From: Streptomyces halobius
GTDB taxonomy: Bacteria > Actinomycetota > Actinomycetes > Streptomycetales > Streptomycetaceae
Length of the DNA stretch: 64,000 bases
Assembly (NCBI RefSeq): GCF_023277745.1
Contig: NZ_CP086322.1
Span: 1,302,001-1,366,000, forward strand
Direction: 5' to 3'
A model generated the notes under the pieces. That model ran no database searches and was not told the origin of the DNA. It saw only the letters and a program-made list of their open reading frames with translations. The stretch's first letter is position 1. Every line of letters starts with the position of its first letter. A program made the translations under genes and the position numbers. This document shows, piece by piece, positions 45,861 through 54,232 of the stretch.

Positions 45861-46006
45861 GACAGGACCGTACTGCACACCTCTGACAGCTACCGCCGTC
45901 ACCAGTGCTCGTGATCACCCGAAGAACGTTGACCGACCGTCGTGGACATGTAGTCTGTGAATCGTCGCAGTTCAGAGCCGGTTCACGAGCTTCTGCGGTC
46001 GGTAAA

Positions 46007-47365
46007 CCCGGCCAGTAGCCATTCCTCCAGCAGTTCCTGGAGTTCGGGGATCGTCCAGACCGCGGCCTGCTCGACACGCTCGCCGCGGCGGGTCACGTCC
46101 CGGCCGGTGTAACCGGCCAGGTGCTGGCAGAACAGCGTGTTGATCGCGGAGAATGTGGCCTCCACGATCGCCTTGTCCGTCGGCGTGCGCGGACGCGCCC
46201 GCTGGACAGAGATGCCCAGCCGTTCGCAGGCCCGGATGAAGGTGTCGGAGATGAACACCTTCCCGCCGTCGATGACCACGGTGTCCGGCACGATCACCGG
46301 CTTCGCGGCGGCCTGTTCCATCCGCGCGTCGATGCCGAGAAGCTGCCGGTGCGGCATCCGCGACGACGCTATCCGCAACCTTGCGGACCAGCCCGGTCGC
46401 ATCGGCTCCGGGACCACCATGCGCGCCAGCAGCAGCGAGGCGTCCACCGCCTTGGTGCCCACCGGCCGCAGCACCGCCGCGCAGATCGTGCGGGTGGCGA
46501 CATCGACCGCGATCGTCAGATCGGCTCGCGCGGTCACCCCCGAGTCCAGGACCACCATCACGTCCAGCAGGGTGGAGTCGATCTGTACCTGTTCTCCGGG
46601 CCGGTCCGCGAACGTCGGAGTGAACGGCCCCGTCGGCCGGTTGGCCTTCTGCCGCCGCGTGACCGCCGAACCGAAGGTGTGTCGCCCGGTAGAAAGAGCA
46701 TCGATGAGGCGGTAGAAGGTGTTCCGGCTCGGCAGGGGCACCACCCCTTCGCCGTGGGCGTCCTCCACCAGTTTCACCACCCGCCGGATCACCCGCGACC
46801 GCGTACCGGTCGAGACCTGCGTCTGGTCGTCCAGCACCTGGCGGACCGCCGCCACCAACCGCGCATCCGCCCGTCCGGTCGCTTCCCTCAGCCGCACCAG
46901 CCGCTGATCGACCAGCCCCCATAACCCTTGCCGGGCGTAGCGGGACCGCTTGTCCATCACCGTGCGCAGGCTCACTCCCAGTTCGTCGGCCTTGGCCTGG
47001 GCCCGCTCCACCACGGTCCGCGAGATGGGGTCGTACTCGCTCCGCGCGACAGTGCCCGGCTCGGCGCCGGGCGGCAGCCCGGTCTCCACCTCCACCACGT
47101 GTCGCTGCCACTGAACCGCCGCCGCCCGCGCCGACTCCGGCAGCGTCTCCAGCAGCCCGAACGGCTCCATCACCGGCAGCGGCTCCGCGCCGGTAACAGC
47201 GAAGTCCGGCGCCGCCATCAAGTACGAGGCCAACACCACCGACTCCGCCCCGCCAGCCGACCGCAGCCGCACCGCCGTCCCAGCCAGAGCTACCACCTGA
47301 TGCTCGCCGCCGTCGAAGCTCACCCAGTCGCCCGGGCGCAGCACCGAGCCCCCACCCGCCGTCAT
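46007..47365 (-). pseudogene. tnsB: N-terminal segment of the split TnsB-like transposase
   Basis: The first 453 residues of a Mu/TniA-type DDE transposase. An N-terminal DNA-binding part (SEYDPISRTVVERAQAKADE, VMDKRSRYARQGLWGLVDQR) precedes the rve core with GEQVQIDSTLLDV (Asp263), TVVIDGGKVFI (Asp366) and DKAIVEATF (Glu402). All three catalytic residues are here. At 46007 the frame runs into the Tn554-like element and stops at 45983 after FTDRRSS. ATG 47365 overlaps the tnsA stop. Without its C-terminal domain it is unlikely to work with TniB. Confidence 0.88.
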
Positions 47366-48123
47366 CGGCTCGCCCCCGGCGAGACCAGCGAGCCGGTGTG
47401 CAGCGGCACCGAGACATCCACCGCCAACTCGTGCGACCACAGCAGATGGAACAGCACCGGCAGCACCGCCAGCGGCTTACCCGCCGCCGCGGCGCCCTCC
47501 ATCAGCGGCAGCGGCTCGGCGAACACCTCCCGCAGCGGCGAAGCGGCTGGCTCCACCCGGTGCCGGAGGTGCCGATAGCCCGCCAGCCACCGAACGTTCC
47601 GCACCACGACCGGGTCCGGGGCGCCCAGCAGCCGGAACTCCCACCCCACCACGGCGCAGGCCGCCTCCGTCGCCTCGAACTTCGCGCGGTCCCGGGGGCC
47701 GCGCCGTTCGGCCGGGCGGCAATCGATGACCACGGCCGTCCCGTCATCGCGGCGGGCGAAGTAGTCCGGCGCGTGCGAGACCGGCCGGCTGCTGGCCGCC
47801 GACCAGAACAGCCAGAACGGTTGCGAGGAGATGCCCACCACCGCCGGATCGAAGTCCAGCAGCATGACCTGGTCCCGCTCCAGCCAGGACTCGTACCCGA
47901 TGTGCCCGCCCGTCGTCGCCGACCACCACAGGCCCGGCAGGTTCCGTTGTCGGCGGTACGACGCGAAGGCGCGTACGGGAAGGGCGTGCTCGAACGGCAC
48001 GGCCCACGCGTCCGCCAGCGAGCGTCGTAACTCCGAACCGTCCAGGGCGACGTACGCGACCTCGAACCCGGACGTCGGCGGCCCGGTGGAACCGCCCGGC
48101 AGCGCCTCTAACGCATGCACCAC
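47362..48123 (-). CDS. tnsA: TnsA-like heteromeric transposase endonuclease subunit
   Basis: A 253-residue restriction-endonuclease-fold protein that cuts the 5' strands in cut-and-paste Tn7-type transposition. GGHIGYESWLERDQVMLLDF gives the catalytic Glu (residue 78), HAPDYFARRDDG the Asp (120), and VVIDCRPAERRG follows, where Arg136 stands at the place usually taken by Lys. Its ATG is followed on the 5' side by the transposon end. ATGA overlap with tnsB. Confidence 0.85.
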   Translation of the reverse strand: MVHALEALPGGSTGPPTSGFEVAYVALDGSELRRSLADAWAVPFEHALPVRAFASYRRQRNLPGLWWSATTGGHIGYESWLERDQVMLLDFDPAVVGISSQPFWLFWSAASSRPVSHAPDYFARRDDGTAVVIDCRPAERRGPRDRAKFEATEAACAVVGWEFRLLGAPDPVVVRNVRWLAGYRHLRHRVEPAASPLREVFAEPLPLMEGAAAAGKPLAVLPVLFHLLWSHELAVDVSVPLHTGSLVSPGASR

Positions 48124-48158
48124 GTCCGGCTAACCCCCACCCCTCGATGCAAGGTCAC

Positions 48159-48202
48159 GCTGACCTATGCGAAGCCTGATGCAGCTTAGAGCTGACATAT
48201 GC
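48159..48202. repeat. Two 12-bp repeats 32 bp apart at the Tn7-like right end
   Basis: GCTGACCTATGC (48159-48170) and GCTGACATATGC (48191-48202), start-to-start 32 bp, 36 bp beyond the tnsA start. Candidate transposase-binding sites of the transposon end. The rest of 48203-48411 shows nothing recognisable. Confidence 0.6.
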
Positions 48203-48411
48203 AGAGTCAACTGTCCCGTCGCGTTTCACGTTCCCGCCAGGCACTTCGTTGACCAGGGGATAGGCAAGATGCGGTGAACGTGACGGCTTGCGGAATCCCA
48301 GGAGGCGTTGTCGTCGGCATCGGTCCGGGCCCAGTCGTCCCAGTTTTCGTTGTCGGTGGGCGGTACCGCGTGCAAGGCCCCGTTTTCTTACAGCTCTACG
48401 GAAGGGGACGT

Positions 48412-48786
48412 CTATCGGGTTGCGGGGCGGTAAGTGAGGCGTTTGACTTCGCGGAGGATCGGGGCGGTCTCGACGGATTCCACTCCGGGCAGGGTGCCGA
48501 TGCGGTGGTTGAGGTACTGAAAGAGCTCCTGGGTGTCGTGGAACATGCCGGTGGCGACCACGTGGGAGGCACCGGTGGTGGCGGCCACGAAGGGGATCTC
48601 CGGGTGGTCGGCAAGGGCGGTACCGACCGCGCCGAGCTGGCCGGGAGCGATGCACAGCCAGAACCGGACCAGGACGTGGAAGCCAAGGTATTCGGGGGTT
48701 CTTGGCGAGTTCGGCCATGAGCTGCGTGTCCACGGCATCCGGTACCGATGCCTCGACGGTTGCCTCCTCGTGGGCTCGTAGAGAGC
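48412..48786 (-). pseudogene. AsnC/Lrp-type regulator remnant
   Basis: The C-terminal ligand-binding domain reads EYLGFHVLVRFWLCIAPGQL, VVATGMFHDTQELFQYLNHR and VESVETAPILREVKRLTY. Immediately upstream the frame is lost, while another frame gives HEEATVEASVPDAVDTQLMA. The N-terminal helix-turn-helix is absent, so this is a truncated, frameshifted regulator. Confidence 0.7.
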
Positions 48787-48823
48787 TACTGTCACCTTGC
48801 GGAAGCTTCGGGAGGACAGGGCC

Positions 48824-48928
48824 GTGACCGACGAACAGGTACGTCACGCCCGCGACTTGCTCGCCCGCCCGGAGAACAGCGTCACCTCGATCGCGCCGCT
48901 GCTCGGTGTCTCCCACAACACCATCGTT
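48824..48928 (+). pseudogene. C-terminal helix-turn-helix of a serine resolvase
   Basis: VTDEQVRHARDLLARPENSV followed by TSIAPLLGVSHNTI matches the DNA-binding tail of resolvases/invertases. It breaks off directly before the alkC stop; the catalytic domain is missing. Confidence 0.65.
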
Positions 48929-48936
48929 CAGCAGGC

Positions 48937-50040
48937 TCAGGCTGGGCCTTGCGATGTTTCGGCGGCGGTGATGTGGACCTCGGTCGCGCCGAGGACGCGT
49001 CCGTTGACCTGGACCTCGATGCGGTGCGGGCCAGGGTGGATCGTGCGGACCGAGAGGCTCTCGAACCGGTGCCGGCGTGAGAAGGGGACCGCCTGGCCCG
49101 CGGGGAGGTCCCGGGCGGTCAGCTTGAACACCTTGCCCGCTTTGGGGCCGCGAACCCCTTGGTAGTGGACTATGTAGTCGATCGCCGCTCTCGTCGCGTC
49201 GGTGGCGTGCAGCGTGAAGGTGACGGTGGTCGCCTCCTCGATGGGGATGGTGGAGGGCGAGCAGGCGAGGTCTGTGATCTCGATCGGAGCATGGTGATCG
49301 AACCCGAGAACCGCGAGAGCCTCCGGGTGTCCTCGCTTGACGAGTGTCCGCAGGCCGTGGCGTACGACGAAATCGCCCTGCGTGCTGCCGCGCAACCATC
49401 GCCGGGCGGTGACGAGGACGAGGTCGGGGTGGTCCTTGCTGATGTCGTTGAGGTGGTTCGCCACGGAACGGCGCACGTAAAGGGACTCGTCGTTGACGAG
49501 AGGCTCCAGGAGCGCCAGCGCGGGAGCGGAGTCGGCGACGAACCGCGAGAGCTGCGATGCCCAGGGCAGCCGCGGGCGCGTACCCTCCGAGACGAGCCGC
49601 CGGACGTGTTCGTCCGGGTCGGTGGTCCACGCCCTGAGCTGGTCCATCGTGACCTCGTAGTGGGCTTCGACGAACGGGCGGATAGCGAACTCGGCGGTGT
49701 AGCGGGAAGTGAGCGCGGCCAGCAGCGGCAGCGCGACATCGGGCCGGTCCAGCATCGCCGAGGCGACGTAGGCGTTCACGGGCATGGAAGCCCACCCCGT
49801 AAGACCCCCGCTGTCGAGGGCACCACGGACCACTCGGCCCGCTTCCTCGGGGGACGTCGGCATCGTCGCCGCGAGGGCACGGGCGATCCAGTCGATACGG
49901 GCCTTCAGCTCCAGGTCACCGATACCGGTGCCCGCGAGCTGCTCGAACGCCGTCCGGTCGAACGAGGCCGAGGCACCCGCGAGGTCACCCGCGAGACGCC
50001 CGATGAGCTCCGGCGACAGTTCATCTTTGAAATCGGCCAT
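48937..50040 (-). CDS. AlkC-type DNA alkylation repair protein
   Basis: A 367-residue protein of the HEAT-like-repeat DNA glycosylase group that removes alkylated bases. The N-terminal 230 residues form helical repeats (FAIRPFVEAHYEVTMDQLRA, RLVSEGTRPRLPWASQLSRF, YVRRSVANHLNDISKDHPDL). The last 120 residues have an Ig-like beta domain, as in bacterial AlkC. Its promoter side carries a fragment of an IS5-type transposase (50042-50173), so expression may be altered. Confidence 0.88.
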   Translation of the reverse strand: MADFKDELSPELIGRLAGDLAGASASFDRTAFEQLAGTGIGDLELKARIDWIARALAATMPTSPEEAGRVVRGALDSGGLTGWASMPVNAYVASAMLDRPDVALPLLAALTSRYTAEFAIRPFVEAHYEVTMDQLRAWTTDPDEHVRRLVSEGTRPRLPWASQLSRFVADSAPALALLEPLVNDESLYVRRSVANHLNDISKDHPDLVLVTARRWLRGSTQGDFVVRHGLRTLVKRGHPEALAVLGFDHHAPIEITDLACSPSTIPIEEATTVTFTLHATDATRAAIDYIVHYQGVRGPKAGKVFKLTARDLPAGQAVPFSRRHRFESLSVRTIHPGPHRIEVQVNGRVLGATEVHITAAETSQGPA

Positions 50041-50041
50041 C

Positions 50042-50173
50042 TCAACGCCCGCCCACGGTCACGTCGAGGCCCCCGACCACTCGCCCCGTACGGCTCTCGG
50101 CCGGCGGGAGAAGGGGCTCGATGCGCTCCCACTGTTCGTTCGGGAGCGGTGTGAATCTCGACCTGGGCATCAT
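50042..50173 (-). pseudogene. N-terminal fragment of an IS5-type transposase
   Basis: About 43 residues, MMPRSRFTPLPNEQWERIEP and LLPPAESRTGR, the usual beginning of IS5-family transposases. It ends in a TGA one base before the alkC start codon, so alkC may be translated as its downstream cistron. Confidence 0.65.
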
Positions 50174-50658
50174 GGTTTCGAGTCTGCCACCGACCACTGA
50201 CACACGGCCGGTACCTCAGGCGCTCTGAGCTGCGACGACAACCCGCTTCGCGCAGCCTGCCGGGCTCGGACAAAGGACCGTTTCCGACACCGGAGGCTGA
50301 GCGTTGCGGCCGGGCAGGGGGCGGGGCCGTTCTGGTGTGCGGCGTGGCGTGGGGGTGTTGTATCGTGTTTGAGTTCCTGTCCCGAGGTTTCGGTGGCAGT
50401 GACCGGACTTCCTGTTCCTTCTGTGTCGATCTTGGGGTGACGTCTTATTAACCAGGCCATGTAGTCGTCCGTGTTCCCCGCGTGCTGTGTTGTCGCACGT
50501 GTCCGGGGGTGGACGTCGCGCTGGCCTGAGTTGCGTCACCCATCCCCGCAGTTTTCTTCCCGGGTGCAGCTCTGCCGTCTGCCCCGGGTTTCGTGTTTTC
50601 CGGCCCCGGTGCGGCTGTCGGCAGGGCTCCCCGATTCCTTTGGATCAGGAGTTCCCGT
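50174..50658 (+). other. Intergenic leader before the exporter gene
   Basis: About 480 bp without a credible gene. TTGTATCGTGTTTGAG near 50357 is the most promoter-like patch, which would leave a leader of roughly 290 nt before the MFS gene. No riboswitch fold was recognised by eye. Confidence 0.35.
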
Positions 50659-52140
50659 TTGTCTTCCTCCGCGCTCGGCAACGAGCCAGAGCACACCACC
50701 ACCCAGACCCCGGCCCACCCATCATCTGGACCCTCGAAGATGGCCATGGGGGCCTGGATCGCCCTGCTGGTGCTGCTGACCGCCGAGCTGATGAACATGC
50801 TCGACCAGTCGGTCGTCCTGACCGCCCTGCCCGCGATCCAGGAGTCGACCGGGGCCGGACCGGTCGCGGTGCAGTGGCTGACCACCGCCTATTCCCTGCC
50901 TGTCGCCGTCGGGCTGATCACCGGCGGACGGCTCGGTGACATCTACGGCCGCCGCAGGATCCTGCTCATCGGCACCGTCGTGTTCACCGCCGCCTCGCTG
51001 CTGTGCGGTCTGGCCACCGGCCCGGGTGTGCTGATCGGCGCCCGTCTGCTCCAGGGCGTCGGCGTGGCCGTGATGATCCCGCAGGTCCTGGCGACCATGC
51101 ACGTCACCTTCGAAGGCCGGAACCGCAGCAAGGCGTTCGGCCTGTACGGGGCCGTCCTGGCCATCGCCAACGTCCTGGGCCCGGTCCTGGGCGGCGTGCT
51201 CACCCAGGCCGACCTGTTCGGGCTGTCCTGGCGGCCGATCTTCCTGGTCAACGTGCCCGTCGGGCTGGCGGTACTCCTCCTGGGACGCAAGTTCATCCCC
51301 GAGTCGACCGTCCGCAAGGCCGACCGGCTCGACCTGGTCGGCATGCTGCTGTCCGGCCTGGCCATCGTCCTGGTCCTCTTCCCGCTCACCGAGGGCCACG
51401 CCCACGGATGGCCGCTGTGGTGCTTCGTCATGCTCGCCGTCGGCGTCCTTGTCCTCGGTGTCTTCCTGCGCCACCAGCGGCGCAGGCAGGGCAATGCCCC
51501 GCTGGTGACTCTGTCCCTCTTCCGGGTCAGGCAGTTCTCCGGGGGTATGGCCGCGGACCTGCTGCACGGCCTGCTGTGCGGCCTGTTCTTCATGACCTGG
51601 ACGCTGTACCTGCAGCGTGGACTGGGCTTGAGCCCGCTTGAGGCGGCCGTGGCCTTCGTGCTGCTCTCCGTGGGAGAACTGGGCGGCGCGACGATCGCGG
51701 CGAAGACGGCCGGGCGTTTCGCCCGCCGTCTGCCGCAGGCCGGAGCCCTCATCGCGATCGCTGCGATGGTCGCCTACGGGCTCCAGATCGGCAGTCACCA
51801 GGCCGACCTGACCCTGCTGGCGATGACCGCTCCGGTGGTGCTGATCGGCTTCGGCCTGGGCATGGTCTCCGGCCCGCTCGCCGATTTGTCGCTGGCCAGG
51901 GTCCCGCACGAGGACGCCGGCTCGGCCTCGGGCTTGTTCAACACCGCCATTCACCTGGGCATCGCGCTGGGCACCGCGCTGACCGCCGTGGTGTTCTTCG
52001 CCATCACCGGCGGCTCTCCCGACGGCGCGGTCAACCGCGACGCGTTCGTCACCGTGCTGTGGTGGATCGGGAGCCTCCTCGCCCTGATGTGGGCCCTGAT
52101 GTTCTGCCTGCCCAAGCGGACCAACAACCAGGCCGACTGA
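50659..52140 (+). CDS. DHA2-type MFS exporter (14-span drug/H+ antiporter)
   Basis: A 493-residue membrane protein, probably exporting drugs or toxic metabolites. ALPAIQESTGAGPVAVQWLT (motif C/D1 region), GGRLGDIYGRRRILLIGTVV (motif A) and LIGARLLQGVGVAVMIPQVL (motif B) fit the DHA2 subfamily; about 14 hydrophobic spans follow. TTG 50659 is chosen because AGGAG lies 8 bases upstream; GTG/ATG alternatives include MAMGAW at 50740. No regulator gene is next to it. Confidence 0.85.
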   Translation: MSSSALGNEPEHTTTQTPAHPSSGPSKMAMGAWIALLVLLTAELMNMLDQSVVLTALPAIQESTGAGPVAVQWLTTAYSLPVAVGLITGGRLGDIYGRRRILLIGTVVFTAASLLCGLATGPGVLIGARLLQGVGVAVMIPQVLATMHVTFEGRNRSKAFGLYGAVLAIANVLGPVLGGVLTQADLFGLSWRPIFLVNVPVGLAVLLLGRKFIPESTVRKADRLDLVGMLLSGLAIVLVLFPLTEGHAHGWPLWCFVMLAVGVLVLGVFLRHQRRRQGNAPLVTLSLFRVRQFSGGMAADLLHGLLCGLFFMTWTLYLQRGLGLSPLEAAVAFVLLSVGELGGATIAAKTAGRFARRLPQAGALIAIAAMVAYGLQIGSHQADLTLLAMTAPVVLIGFGLGMVSGPLADLSLARVPHEDAGSASGLFNTAIHLGIALGTALTAVVFFAITGGSPDGAVNRDAFVTVLWWIGSLLALMWALMFCLPKRTNNQAD

Positions 52141-52262
52141 GCAACCTCCCGCGGCGGCCGCTCCTGCGCTCTGGGCGTCGCCGCCCTCGCCCCCTTCGGT
52201 CGATCCCGGGCCGGTCACAGAACGACAGTCCTACTCGCTTGAAGGCTCCCACCACGACATCT

Positions 52263-52945
52263 TTATGAACCAGGAGCCCCTGGGCTGATCGTCGTCGGCC
52301 AGCGTGGCGGATCGTCTGTGCGAACGGCGGTCAACTCCGCGACGGAGTCGACGGGAAGCCCGCGGGCTCGAAGATGAGCCACGGCTTTGGGCAGCAGGTA
52401 GCTGCGTTCAACAGAAGTAGCTCCAGGCTGCTCGTAGGGGGCCCTTTCGTCCCCGAGTCTCTCGATGGTGGATCTGTGGGACCACTCAGGCATGAGTTCC
52501 AGGTCATGGAGGCGGTGGAGAACGGCTGATGTGGGAACGCCCCAGGCGCTGGATGCTGCGGCCAGGCGTTCGGGAGTGGCTGTGCGGAGCATCGCGGCGA
52601 CGACGGCAGTGCGGGGCATGAGGAACGCAGAGGCGAACTGGATGGCCGCAGTGCGCGAGTCACGGTGGCCTGGCCGACTGTGGCCAAGGACGAGTTGCCC
52701 GAGTTCGTGCGCCAGGTGCTGCCGTGCCTGTTCGCCGTCGAGATGGGATGGGAGGAAGACGAATGGTGTCCCGGACTGGCGTGTGGAGAACGATCCAACG
52801 TCTCCGCAGTCGGTCGGGAGAGCAAAGATGCGGATGCCGTTTGCTTCGAGGAGCGGCGTCAGCGCCCCACTGGGGGCGTCGCCCATCTGCCAGTGGGCCC
52901 GCAGGGCCTCGGCGGCGTGCTCGGGGTCGAGCTGTGGCCATTAGA
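52263..52945 (-). pseudogene. ImmA/IrrE-type metallopeptidase, 5' end lost
   Basis: The sequence contains the zinc-protease motif HLAHELGQLVLGH within SHLDGEQARQHLAHELGQLV, and FASAFLMPRTAVVAAMLRTA afterwards, as in ImmA/IrrE proteins that cleave XRE-type repressors. Upstream the frame continues in QLDPEHAAEALRAHWQ and then hits the stop at the IS630 junction (52943), so its N-terminal start and helix-turn-helix are missing. Confidence 0.75.
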
Positions 52946-53112
52946 TGATGTAGCGGCGGATCATGCTGCCCTGCTCCTTGTGGCTGGCGTGGTCGGTGCC
53001 GTCGAGGGTGAAGTAGCGCAGGGCGGTGAATTGGGCCTCGATGCGGTTCAGCCAGGAGCTGTTGGTCGGCGTGTAGGCGAACTCGACGTTGTTGGCCGCT
53101 GCCCAGTCGCCG
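52941..53112 (-). pseudogene. C-terminal fragment of an IS630-type transposase
   Basis: WAAANNVEFAYTPTNSSWLN RIEAQFTALRYFTLDGTDHA represents the catalytic Glu region (NRIE) and tail of IS630 transposases. It ends directly at the ImmA fragment. Confidence 0.75.
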
Positions 53113-53261
53113 GGCCCTACCCCTTGATCGTGGACACCCTGATCATTGGATCGTGAAGGTCCATAGGACAGGAGTTCCCGTTGGGGATACAGCTCAGGTT
53201 CAAGGGGTCGTTGCAACACCGCTGTTCTGTAGCGAGAGTAGGTGATCGTTGAGGGCTTCTG

Positions 53262-53501
53262 CGGGAGTTCGGCATCCGGCTATCGGTCGGCCGCACCGGG
53301 CAGTGCTGGGACAACGCGCTTGCCGAGTCGTTCTTCGCCACCATCAAGCGAGAATTGCTCGGCACCGCCACCTGGCCCAGCAGGGCCGCCGCCCGCACCG
53401 CGATCTTTGATTTCATCGAGGGCTGGTACAACTTGCACCGACTACACAGCAGCCTCGGCTACCGCAGTCCCGTCGAATACGAGACCGCACTCGCAGCCTG
53501 A
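53262..53501 (+). pseudogene. C-terminal fragment of an IS3-type transposase (OrfB)
   Basis: Reads FGIRLSVGRTGQCWDNALAE, SFFATIKRELLG and FIEGWYNLHRLHSSLGYRSP, the second Asp/Glu part of the IS3 integrase core, to TGA at 53501. The N-terminal two thirds are missing. Confidence 0.8.
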
Positions 53502-53565
53502 CCACCACACCAATGGTGTCCGTCAAAGCGGAACAAGCTCACGTGGGCGCAGGAGAAAGGCCACC

Positions 53566-54159
53566 ATGAAGTCCCTGGTTGACAACGCACGTTCCTTCAC
53601 GACGCACGTGGCCGAGCGTGCTGAGGAGTTCCGCACCCTTGAGGCCGGGCAGAGCCCCGAGGTCCTCTTCATCACCTGTTCCGACTCGCGCGTGGTGCCG
53701 GCCCTCATCACCGGCGCCCGGCCGGGCGAACTGTTCGAGCTGCGGACAGCGGGCAACATCGTTCCCGAGTACAGCAGCGACCACCCCTCCAGCGAAACGG
53801 CCACCATCGAATACGCAGTGCGGGTGCTGGGCGTCCGCGACGTCATCGTGTGCGGCCACTCCCACTGCGGCGCCGTCAACGCCCTGGTAAGCGGGGACGA
53901 CCTCTCCGCCATCCCGGCCGTACAGGGCTGGCTGGAGCGCGCAGCCTCCCGGCCCGAGACGACAACACCCTCTTCCCCGGACCTCGCTGAGGCAGTCCAG
54001 CGCCACGCGGTCGCCCAGCTAGAGCGGCTGCACACCCACCCCTGCATCGCGGAACGCGTCGAGGCGGGCACCTTGGCGGTGCACGCCTGGTACTACGAGG
54101 TGCACACCGGAGCAGTGAAGCAGTACGGGCCGGACGACCAGTCTTTCCGGCCGCTGTGA
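53566..54159 (+). CDS. Beta-class carbonic anhydrase
   Basis: A 197-residue zinc enzyme interconverting CO2 and bicarbonate. The zinc ligands are visible: Cys38 with the Asp-Arg dyad in ITCSDSRVVP, and His98/Cys101 in VIVCGHSHCGAVNAL. GGAG lies about 10 bases before the ATG. It is followed 74 bp later by a SulP transporter, a combination seen in bicarbonate uptake systems. Confidence 0.92.
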   Translation: MKSLVDNARSFTTHVAERAEEFRTLEAGQSPEVLFITCSDSRVVPALITGARPGELFELRTAGNIVPEYSSDHPSSETATIEYAVRVLGVRDVIVCGHSHCGAVNALVSGDDLSAIPAVQGWLERAASRPETTTPSSPDLAEAVQRHAVAQLERLHTHPCIAERVEAGTLAVHAWYYEVHTGAVKQYGPDDQSFRPL

Positions 54160-54232
54160 CCCGCATCCGCCCGCCTCACGGGCCGCCGAGTACCTCTCCC
54201 CTTCCGCTTCCGCTGTGCGAGGAACTCCACTG

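Larger units (their letters stand above)
40726..46006. mobile_element. Tn554-like transposon inside tnsB
   Basis: Length 5281 bp. The ends are TTTACCGACCGTAG (40726-40739) and CTGCGGTCGGTAAA (45993-46006), inverted repeats of 14 bp with one mismatch. The 6-bp sequence CCCGGC (GCCGGG on the tnsB strand) stands on both sides (40720-40725 and 46007-46012). Inside are two tyrosine recombinases and a DUF6262 protein in coupled order, as in Tn554 tnpA-tnpB-tnpC, plus a VOC-family passenger gene. Confidence 0.9.
37723..48202. mobile_element. Tn7-like transposition module (TnsA/TnsB/TniB/TniQ)
   Basis: Gene order on the minus strand is tnsA, tnsB (split by another transposon), tniB, tniQ with overlapping start and stop codons. 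Beyond tnsA two 12-bp repeats mark a probable right end. The left end is not visible in the 38 bp after tniQ; the ars genes further left are probably cargo, which would place the end near 30.5 kb. Confidence 0.7.

Noticed and set aside
42024..48123. A CRISPR-associated or defence system linked to the Tn7-like genes
   Set aside because: No cas genes, repeats or effector genes were seen; TniQ and TniB are explained by a plain Tn7-like transposon.
48155..49795. 546-codon frame on the minus strand
   Set aside because: It runs through alkC in the wrong frame and through the AsnC remnant; only a short piece carries family resemblance, which is noted under the AsnC remnant.
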